From: Morchella semilibera
Lineage: Eukaryota > Ascomycota > Pezizomycetes > Pezizales > Morchellaceae
Length of the DNA stretch: 64,000 nucleotides
Assembly (NCBI GenBank): GCA_009192285.1
Contig: WBVU01000017.1
Span: forward strand, 1,172,362-1,236,361
Direction of reading: 5' to 3'
Both the position numbers and the translations under genes were made by a program. Every line of letters begins with the position of its first letter. The stretch's first letter is position 1. The notes under the pieces are model-generated. The model was given only the letters and a program-made list of their open reading frames with translations, searched no databases and was not told the origin of the DNA. Shown piece by piece: positions 42,418 to 54,207 of this stretch.

Positions 42418-45400
42418 GTGGGGGGGTAGTATCTCTGGAGCCGTGTGGGTTAGCACTTTCCAGTTGGAGGGTGATTGGGAGAGGGACGCGGACCGTCAGA
42501 GATGGGGGGATATTCCTGTTTCCCCTCGATGGCGGTGGGCGGGTGATGGGTGTGTATATATATTTATGTATATATATATACCTGGGAGGAAAGAAGGAGG
42601 TGTGGGAAGGGGGGAGGGGGAGGATGTCCTCTGTGTGTGTTGTGTTGGTAATGGAGTAGAGAGAGAGAAGGAGCTGAGGAGAGCTGAGATGGAGGCTTAG
42701 GGGCAATACCCGACTGGGAAGTGAGGCCAGATTTTCAGGCAAACCACTTTGAACGATCAGTAATCCCCCCCTTTTTGCCCTGGGACCAGATTGAGCGGTG
42801 GCGGTGGGAACATAGGTGGCGCAGTTACAGAAGATGAGACACGGCCCACATACATGTAGGTACACATACTGTAGGTATTATAGCCTAGGCTGGTAAGATA
42901 AGAAGATTGTCGTACTATAGAAACAATATAGAGGTGTCCTAGTGGCTCATAGATAGCCCCGTGTCTGCAATTATTAACTTTGTCTCGTGCTGTGGAGAGA
43001 AATACTACAGGATTTATTACCAGTGCCAACGTCAACAACATTTAATCTCTATCCCCCAAACCTGTAGCTATACTTTGTCGGATTCTAGCTGGTGATCTGG
43101 CTCAGGCCAAGACTAGGCCCAACTTTGTTGTTGTTTCATCTCAAGAGGGAGGGTATATTCTATAGATCTATACGTTCAACCTCCGAAAGCGCCTGGCTTA
43201 AATGTTTAATATCACAGGGCACGAGTATGCACATCTCTCGGTTCTGTCCCCTCGCTTTCATCTCTTGGACATATGAAATCGCCAGATAGGCAGCCCAGAC
43301 CGTGCACGCACTGAGTTGGGTATATTCGTTACTCTTAATGGTTGATAATGACGATAGAGCCAATCAAGAATGGCCTTTACCTGGTTGCTTTACAGTCGCT
43401 TTCGAAAAGCTGTGGAACAAGTCAGGGTAGTCTGTACAGGACTATCGCCCGGCTGGTCGTGAGTTTGACAATTTCTGATAGTCCGTTGCAATAGGCCGTT
43501 TTTACACAGGTTTTCGCAAGCGATTGTAAGCTTTTATTAGCTCAAAGCTTCATCTGTCCAACGAGCAGCGTAGTACATATGCCAAGCTCGTTCCCCACCG
43601 CGAAGCCTGTAGGTAAGGATTCATCACCAGGAAACTGAGATATATATATATCTTGGTGTTCGCGGCGATATATATATAGAATCTTTTCTCAAACCTCCAT
43701 GTAGCATGTTGGTCACCGTAGATATCGTCATCGATATATATGTTCACTCGGAGGCCTTGCAGAAGCCTCGAGTTCATTGAGCCGATCCGGAAAACTAATT
43801 ATCGGACACGGTTTATACTAGACTAGGGCTAGGGACAGGTACGGACATGCAGTTATATAAGCTCGCGGTGGTGGAGCCATTGGTGGAGGAGCGGGTCGAC
43901 AGGCTTTTAGCTTTGGTGTGGGGTGTGTGTTTGGCTGCCTGTGCGGGGTGTTTGGGCTGTTTTTTTTTTTGGGGGGGGGAGGGGTTGGCCGCCCGGTCAT
44001 GTGCTAATTATCTGGTGGAATGCGGCCTTAGCTGTGAGCCCAGTTGGATTCCCCCCTGGTGTATGTATATGTTGCCTAGAATACCTGCGAAAAGGCATTT
44101 ACCGGGATCGATTGGACAGAGACTTCCGGGATTTCGGGCCATTGCATTTATTTGTTTAAAAGGTACGTCTCACCCTTAAGGTGTCTCCAGATAGATGAGC
44201 CCGACGAGTAATATGAGCTAGATTAATCGGATGGTTGAAAGTAATTTTCGCCGTCTTCGTGACCCATGCACGGCGAGTTAACCAAGTATTCCAAGGACTC
44301 GCTCACCCACACCCCGCCCCCTTTGAGAGGTCTGGACCCAAGAAGAATGAGAGTAACCGTATTAGACACAATTCCCACCCAACGCACGCACCCTTGTGAG
44401 GAAAAAGATTTCCACCAGGATCGGTGCTTGCAGCGGTTCTTTGGCTTATCAGTTGGGCGCCGGTTTTGTAGGACAATTTGGAAGAACAGTAGTTCAGTTC
44501 GGTTTTGTCTTCTCAATATTGTGCTCAGTTAAGTTTTCGCTTTGAGAGAGCCAGTTTTGTGTACAAAGTATGAACACCTTATCTGACCCTGAAGGTCTTT
44601 AGTGTCTGTCTATTGACAGGCTAGACCTTAAAACAGCCAGTCTAGCTGCAAGATATTTCTACCCAGTTCAGCTCAGTTCAGCTCAGTTTTATAGGGGACG
44701 CGCCGATTACAACCGTTACACTGAGTCCACAACAGCACACCTCAAGCAATACAAAGTCATAAGAGTGCAGCCATGTCACGATTTCCCGCTCTATTTATAG
44801 AATAACCACTACACCATCACCATTGAATCATCGACGCCCGCAGATACAATAGTCTACAGAGGCCTATACCACATATTCATCCCCACACACTCCATTAAGC
44901 GTACCGCCATCTTTATTCAAGCACCTCTGAAATGGACTCTTATTAGAGTTGTGACGTCGGCCATAGTGTGGCAGGTAGCAAAGGCCGCTTACAATATTCA
45001 ATGCCACTGCCCCTACCTCCTTGTGGGCTGGTGAGGGTATATGGGTGATGTGTCAAGGTTTTTCTTTGAACATGAATAAACAGCCGTAGTCAGCGTCAAT
45101 GTTGGTTCTTGAAGAAGTTATAAGCTAGCCATAGGGCTGTCGAGCTCCCTCGCCAACACTCTCCGCGGGGGGCTTTGGTGTTCTAGTAGGAGCAGTGTCA
45201 ACCAGAGACTGTTAAGACCATTTCCGAAGTTAGCAATAGATAATTCCGGATAACTGATTACTCGTGTGCCACTTGCTCTTTCACAGTCGTTCCTTCGAAA
45301 GCAATCGACGGCGTCGAGCCCCCCCCCCCCGGGGCGGCCGCACTGGAGGCGCACTTCACGCTGGCTGTCGCACTCTCGCTGTCTGACACATAGCAGATCA

Positions 45401-48400
45401 AAGAGAGTTACCTTAGCCTTTGGTCCAAGAGCGCAGAATGTAGTGGAATTAGACTGTGATATGGGAAGTCACTTTGGCGGCAGTGGTGTAAGCGTCATTT
45501 GTTGAATTATGTGGATCTGAATCACTTCAGTCTCGTCTCACACCAGTCCAACGCCTATAGTCCAAGTGCCCCTAATTATCTGTTCGCAGTCCCCCTTACA
45601 GGCGGTCCTCATACCTCGGGACTAGCCGCCTATGGTTAGGCCCCCACGGAATCATGCCGTAGTCATATATTATCACTCGATCATGATTTAGCACTCGACA
45701 CTACCCGTCAATGGTACCGGGGTTTTTTTTGTTTTTTCGGTTTAGTTCATTATTTGCATGCAACGGTACAGAGTCACCACTCCACATGGTAATCCATTTT
45801 TACGCCGGTAGATGTTGTACTGATATTGGAAGTACTACTGGAGTTTTGTCCCTAGCGTCAATCTCTTTGCGTTATCGTTGTTATCTTATCAAGATTGGCG
45901 ACTATACGGGGACTAGGAGTAGATCTGCACATAGGCAAGCACCACGGTTATAAACCAGACCAGGTGGAATTTAGATCTAGAACTAATGCTAGTACTAACT
46001 CATCCTGATTTACACTCAGCCTTAGCCCTCCCTGTCTTATGACCCATGAGGCGGACAGGCCTGGGAGTCAATGATCAAGCATAAACAGGTACCCATCCAT
46101 GACACCAAGATTTTAGGTTAGGAGTTTAGTATATGCGTCATTATAAAGGGTCAAGTGAGGCGAGTAGGAGGAGGTGTGGTGTGGTTTAAGGTGCCGCGCA
46201 CGTGACCTTAAAGGTGGCATATTGGTTGGTTGATACTTTATATATGCATGCAGCTTAAAGGTGACATAAATTACATTTTGCATAACATCTTAATATGTGA
46301 GCTTTCAAAAATCTATAAGAGAAAGTTACAGGTATAACGGTAAACATCTCACATCTCGTAGGTTTTTTGTATCTTGTTGAAAAGTTATTAGCGATGCCAT
46401 TAACCTATTTTTGTATGTGTAGAGTGCCAAGAATCGTTGAACTGGAACAGTGTTATCCCTTAGCTGTCAGTTGCTGCCCCCTAGAACAGGGGGCAGAGGG
46501 ATAGGAGATCAGCTATTTGGTAAGGCAGATAACAAGATCTATTACTAACCCTTGCTTTTTTGAGGGGGCAGCATTTACTGACAGGCTAAGGGATGATACC
46601 CATCTATCACGGAATTGCAGCTAAGGTGTGGTTTCCGGCCATATTTAAGAGTGGCTGGTGGGCTACCATGCTCTAATTGGTTTAAGAGCATTCGGAGATC
46701 GCTCCAGCTGAGATACCGACATGCCGCCTCTAAGACGCCGTAGTACGGCACGCAAATTCAACTACACTCATGTTTGAGGGTATGCTAAAGTTGGGGAATT
46801 GCCAAACAAGCATTATTTGGGTACTGTAGTTGATTGCAACGTGGTGTTCCACTTCCCCCAACTCGGTACACAAATGCGAGTCTAAGGTGTGTTGTTGACA
46901 AGAACGGATTGTTAAGGCCTGAAATCATTATAAGCTACCCTCAACCTACTTTATTAGGCCTAGCCCATTCCTTGAAAGGACTGATTAGCGCGTTGCGGAG
47001 CGCTAATCAGCCAACATTTATAAGCGGCGCGGCTATAGATTGGCGCGATATGGCGGCTTGGCAATCACGTGGTGCTCTTGGCGGAGAGTATAGGCGGGCT
47101 CAGTCTCCTCTTCGTCATCAACGATATCATCATTCACAATCATCATTCACAATCGTCATTGGTTCTAGGGCAAAGTTTCTTTCTTAGAGTAGTGAAGCGT
47201 GAAATAGTGAAACCCCCATCCTTCCATCTATAATCTAAAATCTCCCTTTACGTTCAGCCTACAGCGTGGTACTTTGTTGCTTGTGCCAAGACTGGCCCCG
47301 TTCCCGTCATATAACAAACCTCTATGTGCTGGTCCTCTTTCACTAATTAATAGGCATACTTTACTAAGAACTATCCCCTCGAAAAATGCCAACTTGATTA
47401 CTTCGTGGCTAAGGGGCAGGAATGAGCCCCGAGTAGACAGCTCCACCACTCACTAGGACATTCCCCTCTTGCAGTCAGTTAATATAATCTTTAGTGGTTG
47501 GGGATTGGTACGGAAGTCGGTTGGAACGTAGACCCCCTTCTTATTATGTCAACTGTCCGGTTGGGGGGGGGGGTGTCTTGGTGGGGAGTGGAGCCGTATA
47601 TTTCCTTTAATGGCTGGTTCCTGATTGGATTCACTGTTAAGGATTACTTGTTTTTATGGTGGCTGTACTCGGGTTAGTTAAGAGGAATCTTGATATTCAC
47701 CGCTGTGATAAATGCCAATGATTCGGCTATATCTCTCCCTAACTGCAAATTGAATCCCGCTTGCATACTCTCATGTTCAGGTTCTATTTGCGTACCTACT
47801 ACCAGTACTATATCAAGATTCTTTATCCCGCTGCGGGTCAGCTAGCTTAGGTTGGTGGGGGTGTACCCACCTAAAGTTGGGAGAGCTTTGTCATATTAAT
47901 CGACTCTATACTAGGATTCTAACTTTCTATTATATGTTGGGCATCATCACCGGGCTTGGAGATCCTACATTGAGCCCTACACGCATCGTGGGTCGTGTAA
48001 CTCCGGTTGCGATTGCTCTGGGTCAACGTGCGTTTGTTTGTCTGATAGTTGATGCAGTCAAGGCAATTTGCTTGATTAGAGATTTTCAGTTCTGCCTGCT
48101 TTCTACTCTCAAAGCGAAATGGAAACCCCTGCAGCTAGGATTTGGATCTAGGCGCATAAACTCCTGCAGACTTATCGGCAAATAGAACATCTTGTAGGTG
48201 TAGGCTGACAAATCTGGCCGCCCATAGTGTTTTAGCAAATCTCTCTGTAGCAACGACTAAACTGGAATCCTATGAACGGCTGTACTGGAAGACGGATTAT
48301 TAAACACTGAGTATTTATCATAAGCAGATGCAACTTCAGCTGATACGTTTGCTATTCAGTTGGAAGGTGGATATTTGTGTCAGTTGAAAGCCTTTGTTTT

Positions 48401-50909
48401 ATAAACTGGTTTGCTAGCTTGGATCTTGGGATATTTTCTATCTCGGCAAGACCAAGATGAATACATAGCCCGTAGGGGAGAATACTTGTTCATGATGCAA
48501 ACTACATAGTATGTAGTAGTATTGTAAGATAGCTGTGGTGGTGAAGTTTCTCTCATTGGTAAATTAGTATTGCTTTCCTGTTAGTAATAAACGTGACTAT
48601 GGCGTTTCATAGGCCGTTAAAACATACAGGTTCTCCGACTTCTCAAAAACACAGTGATAGACAAAATCGATAGTTTACAGTCCTAGATTCTTTCACAAAG
48701 CAGTGAAATCAACAGGACAGAAGTATATATTCCCAATATCGATATCCCGATATTTAAAGGTTTCGGTGTTTCATCAAGTATTGTGGGGGCTGTAGGGCTC
48801 CCTGATTTTGCCGGGGCCCTGTGCGGGTATAGGGTCTTGGCGGGATTTTCATGATCATCCAAAAAAAACGTTTTAGAATTAGTACAGAAATAATTAGTTT
48901 TGGGATCTAAGACCTTTGGATGATATTTCTAGTGGTTAGTATACATATAACAACTATTAGATCTTAAAACTATGGGCGACAGTGCAACTTGAAAAAGGTG
49001 GATTCCAATAGCGATTTGTGGCGTGGTTTTGTTTCGTAATGGTAACTTATGTCTGTGGTATGTCCCTAGGGTGTTGGAAGGTGATGCATATTTTGACTTG
49101 ACAACGCTCAAATTACGATATCTTATCCCAGTACAACAGGGTCCGTGAATTCACACCACCTCAAGTACTGAACTTCTCTACCATGCCTAAGAATACATGG
49201 CATTTGAGTAGAAAGTATCCCCTTTCCAGACAAGGGGTCACGGCTAGGCAGCAAAGACAACCCAGAGAATTAGCATTTGTGCCAGACCCTTTTATTTTAT
49301 TTTTTCATTTTCGTTCTCTGCGGTTTTGTATCGCAAGAACACACAGAACTGGTATAGATAACTCACCTCATTAGGGGACTGTATTGACAAATAATTTAAC
49401 AAACAAACAAAAACTAGAGGGATTGTCGGGATTAAGTTGACACCTAGTCTGAGCCCACACCAGATATACCAACATAATCGTTTCGATTTTTGGGAGCGGG
49501 CTGAGGCTCAGGGCAAACGGTAGCCACCTCTCTTCCTTTTAATAGCTGCAAAGTGCTTGCGAGGTTCTCAGGGGCTCTTGATCCTTGCTCTATCCATCCC
49601 GGACATTAATGATTAAGACCGACAGACATCAATGCCCGGGCTTGCATCTACGGCTGCTATCAACAAAGAGCAGTGCTTCCTTACCATGTCACTGGTCTGG
49701 TATATCATTGAGGCTAGTTGAGGAAACCGTGTAACGTGTCTGGCGTAATACTAAATGTAATTGAACCTGATAATTATAAGGAGAATATAGTAAAGCAATT
49801 GTGGGCGGAATTCGCTTATCGGATTGTACTACAATGGTTTCTGTACGTTGTTTCTTTTCCATGTCTATTGATTTATGTGTTTTATCATAACTCGTACTGT
49901 TATTTACTTTATATAACTTCTAAATAATAACAATCCAATCTGACTTTATACGTCATGAATTATGATATTCTAAGCTTTTGATACCGATGAACAGGCAGAG
50001 ATTATCACTCATGCATTAGCGTGCCCTATCCAACTCATAATGTGAGGGTTTTGGATCACGTCTGGGTATTTCGGCGGCTGATAAACGTGGCGAACAGCTT
50101 ACAAAAACTGAGACCTCATGATATTTATGTACTAACTTCAGCCCGTCCGACAGGCACCTAATAATAGCTTTCGTTTTTCACCGGTGGAGTTCCGCTCTCA
50201 GACATGCATAGTAGGAACATGGATTTGGGGGTTATTTCCCCATTAGGCTTCCCCCTATCCGCCTTAGTCCCCATAAATCTTAAGAAAAATGAAAGTAGCC
50301 GTGTCGGAATATACACCTCTGGATTTGCCAGTTGCCCGACCGGAGCAGGGCTGAGATTTACCAACATTCCAGTCATTTTCTACTCCTAATTCGACCCTGT
50401 GCTGCCTATTTAGTGATAATGGCTGTGTCTATCAGCATGTGTCCTGAGGCACCGGCCTAGTGGGTGAGTGCCTTGGTTCTATTTATGCAGTTAGGCTTCC
50501 ACTTTGTGTACCCCACATTTCCTGAAACATTACATGTAAATCGGATGGGGCACCTGCTAAACTGGGTTTGGCTCTGACTGTGAATACTTCCTTTGGTGGT
50601 GATGATCTCCGCTTTTCCCCTTGGCAACCCGACTGTTTAGCTGACGCTAATCCTAAATTACTCTCTGCTCTTTCAGCTTTTGACAAAATCGCGTTATGGT
50701 ACTCTATTAATCTAACAACACAAAATTTGTAATTGGCTGGTTCGGTCAGAGCTAACTCTTGGCGGGAAGGGCGCGATACGCGCCCCACAACAATTTCGTT
50801 CGTAGATAGGGGTAGCAGTTTTGAAGGTTTAATTTAATTCCCCCAGGTATGTACTATACTAATAGCACGCCGGCCTTACCTGTCCGTCATCTTGATACCA
50901 CGAAAAGAC
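42418..50909. other. 8.5 kb gene-poor tract
   Basis: Contains the family C MITE at 46452-46598 and an imperfect foldback at about 48855-48925. A minus-strand frame without a start (47674-47841) reads like protein (NLDIVLVVGTQIEPEHESMQ) and may be a relic. Open frames at 43847-44179, 46834-47187, 47877-48185 and 50483-50788 show no family motifs. The promoter of the hydrolase gene is at the right end. Confidence 0.45.
46452..46598. mobile_element. MITE family C, copy 2
   Basis: Ends GTTATCCCTTAGCTGTCAG and CTGACAGGCTAAGGGAT are inverted, with TGCTGCCCCCT and AGGGGGCAGCA inside them. An interior AAGATCTATTA block matches copy 1 in opposite orientation. Confidence 0.75.
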
Positions 50910-53900
50910 ATGTCGTCGAAGATTTTTCGCATCTCGGGCCTTCCTCTTCAAACTGACATCGACACGTTGGGGAACGCTCTTCATCTACAACAAGAGGGTA
51001 TTAATCTAAAAGCAACAGTGTCTCCATGTTGTTCCGACCCTACTACAAAAGTCGCTATTGTGGAATTCCATCCCCACCCTCCATCTTACTTGCACGATGT
51101 AATTACCGGCGTTAAAACGGATCACCAGATTCAGCTGAATGAGGAGTACGACTTGAATATCGACATGGACTTTTATGGGCTCACTCAATTATATGGCACC
51201 CCACATAAAGCATATATTACTGCAGAGTAGGATACTAATAATCTACCTGGCCCCACCTACTAGAATGCAGGAACGCAAGACCTAACATTGTCCTAGTATC
51301 GTGGCAGTTACAGGCATTGCCGGCCATGCGTTCGGATCGTGGCGAGGGAAAGGGGACTTACGACGAATGTGGTTGCAAGACTTTCTCAGAAAAGACTTAC
51401 CAAATTGTAGAACTATGATTTTTGGTTACGACTCAAAGCTGGATAGCCCTGGAACGCATGAGATTGAGGATTACAGAGACAATCTCCTGACCGAATTAAA
51501 GAAGGCCAGAATGTCAGAGGAAGTAAGTACCGCAAGTTTCACATTGGTTTAGATTCATTAGAGCAAAGGGAGGATCATGTTTTTACAGGAGGATGGATTG
51601 TCGCACGTGGTTTCAGGTCGGGCAGTTCCTCCGATCTCGAAGTGGAGGTTCCTGGAGGTTTACTTCACTTAGTGACTGCTCCTCGTCCCTCCACTATTCT
51701 CGTGTGTTACAGTTCACATAACCTCTGGTTATTCATTTGTCACAGTTCCAGCTGCCGTACCAGCTACAGAACAGGCGGCTAACCCCTAATACCAACAGGA
51801 GCGCAACAGACCTATAATATTCATTGGTCATAGTTTTGGAGGAATCATTATTACACAGGTAGGTCTCTTTTAGGATGGAGAAAGAGATAGGAGATCCCCG
51901 GAAACGTAACAGGGTTAGATGAATAACTATATTACAAGGCTCTAGTAAAATCTCAGGACTCTGGTGTGGACCCTGCTTCAGACCCAGATACTCATGCAAT
52001 ATATAAGTCAACCTACGCTACCATTTTTTTCGGCACTCCACATCGTGGCTTCAACGTTAAGAGTCTCACCAAACTGGTTGACAAGAGAAAATCGGGAGAA
52101 AGACTTGCACTCTTAAACTCGATTCAAACTGGCTCCGAGATATTAAAAGAGTGTTTAGAAAGATTTCTCACGTTTGCGGATCAGCTTAAGGTAGTGAGCT
52201 TCTATGAAATGATAAAATCACAAGCGCCGGAAAAGGTAAGATTTGCGTGTGAGGTGGGGGTTCAGGCCAAGACTAATCAATATTTAGGTTGATACGGGGT
52301 ACGAAAGGATAGGCCCATATGAACTTTCAGTTCCTAAAGAATCCGCTTTGCTTAACCTCTACGGGGTTGAGGTAGCGGTGGGTGTAAACAAAGACCACAC
52401 ACAACTCGTTAAATTTGACAATAAGCAGTGTTCGGCTTACAGCGACACTATCGTTCATCTGAAAAGATTTGAGAGGGATATATCTCCACAGAAGACAGGT
52501 ACTTAATTAAATCCTAGGACTGGTGACCGTTTCTCTGCCTTGAACTAACCTTTAGTTTCACAAGCCCCTCTACCGCAGGCATGGGTGGACGATTACCGGC
52601 ATTACTCTGAAGACACCTCCGGGGGCTTCACAGCCGCCTATCACGCCATCGATAGTCAAAATGTTGATCAGCTTGCCAAGTTATGTGACTCGGGCGCACT
52701 AAATAGTAGAAACATCAACTTGAGGCATGACAACGGTTCAACCTTACTTCACATGGCTATGTTGATGGGGGGTAAAAGCAGGGTCAAGATAGTTGAGCGG
52801 TTACTTTCGGCAGGTGCGGGTTGGATGGCCAAGAACAAAAATAGAGTAACACCTTTTGTGCAGGTAGCAATGACAGAGCCGAAGAACGCTGTACGTGAGC
52901 TCCTACCACCTGATACGGACAGAAAGACCCTCGGGAAGGATGAAAGAGGATGGTCCCAACTACATGTTGCAGCAGCTTACGGCAATTCCCGTGCGATCAG
53001 AGTATTGATTAATCTAGGGGTGGATATTGAAGCTAGGAACGACGACATGTCTACCCCACTTCATGAAGCAATTAGGAACAGAAGCGTGTGCCCGATGCAG
53101 GCGCTTTTAGCCTTTGGGGCAGATATCGATGCAAGGAATAAGAATGGTATGACAGCATTGGATCTAGCGGCATATCATGGCAGGGACGATCTAGCAAGGA
53201 TTCTACTCGATAATAAGGCGGATGTGACAGTGACTGATAACGAGAAATGGACACCACTTCATACAGCCTCCTCCAAAGGCCATGATTCTTTAGTCACGGT
53301 ATTGCTACAACACAAGGCGTCCATTGACGCAAAGGACTTGCAAGGCCAGACGCCTATCTATCTGACTGTAAAAAATGGACACCGAGAATTGAGTAGAAAG
53401 CTATTGCACGAGGGTGCTAATCTGTCAGTCTCCGATAGCCAGGGACGGACAGTTTTGCATTACGCAGCAATAACAGGGGATGACTATGTGACCAAGGTAT
53501 TGCTAGAGAATGGTGCGGATGCCATGGCAGCAGATGAGTCAGGGAAGACACCTTTACATTGCGCAGTCAAGAGTGGGCACAGTGGCGTGGGTAGAGTTCT
53601 TCTCGATCTAGGAAAGGCGGATGTCGCTTCAGTCGACCACAAAAGACGCACACCGCTACATCACGCAGCAAGGAATGGCCATTCTGGCTCGGTCAAGTTG
53701 CTTCTGCTACACAATGCTCCCATAGAATCAAAGGACATCCAAGGGTCAACACCACTCTTACACGCTGCCAACTCTGGCCACGGCGCTACGGTCAAGATTC
53801 TCTTAGATGAGAACGCGGATATCAACGCTAGGGACGATCAAGGGTGCAGTGCACTTCATTTATCGACGAAACAGGGATATTTGGAGGTGTCGATCCAGCT

Positions 53901-54207
53901 AGTTGATGAAGGCATAAAGGTGGATGCGACAGATGTCAACGGTCAGACAGCATTGCAAATCGCGTATGAGGAGGAAAACGATAAGATAATAAGAGAACTG
54001 AAAAAGAGGGAGGTTTCTAGTAGTGATAACCATGTTATTAGGGGGAAGGCAGGGGCTACAGAAAAGAAGGGAACAAGTCGGAGTAGGGGCATGGATATAG
54101 GGAAGTCATTTGTTGATGAGTTCGAAGCGGACGAAGATGACATCTCCACCACAGTCTTTTACTTTTTGATTCCGGTGCTTGTGGTAGTAACGTTGTTCAC
54201 GGGGTAA
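50910..54207 (+). CDS. Alpha/beta-hydrolase - ankyrin - transmembrane protein
   Basis: Rebuilt as join(50910..51226,51297..51522,51799..51858,51939..52235,52288..52498,52556..54207), 920 aa, all phases consistent. Residues 1-~75 form a small module starting MSSKIFRISGLP. Residues ~105-350 are a serine hydrolase of the DUF676/SERAC1-like type: IVAVTGIAGHAFGSW, the nucleophile elbow IGHSFGG (Ser193, on a 60-nt exon), IFFGTPHRG, and a likely catalytic His337 in NKDHTQLV. About 13 ankyrin repeats follow (~370-860), then a Ser/Lys-rich linker and a C-terminal hydrophobic helix (FYFLIPVLVVVTLF). Such hydrolases are common N-terminal effectors of fungal NLRs, normally followed by NACHT; here no P-loop is present. 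Predicted role: membrane-anchored receptor-like esterase or lipase; the substrate is unknown. Intron 3 (276 nt) is unusually long. Confidence 0.85.
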
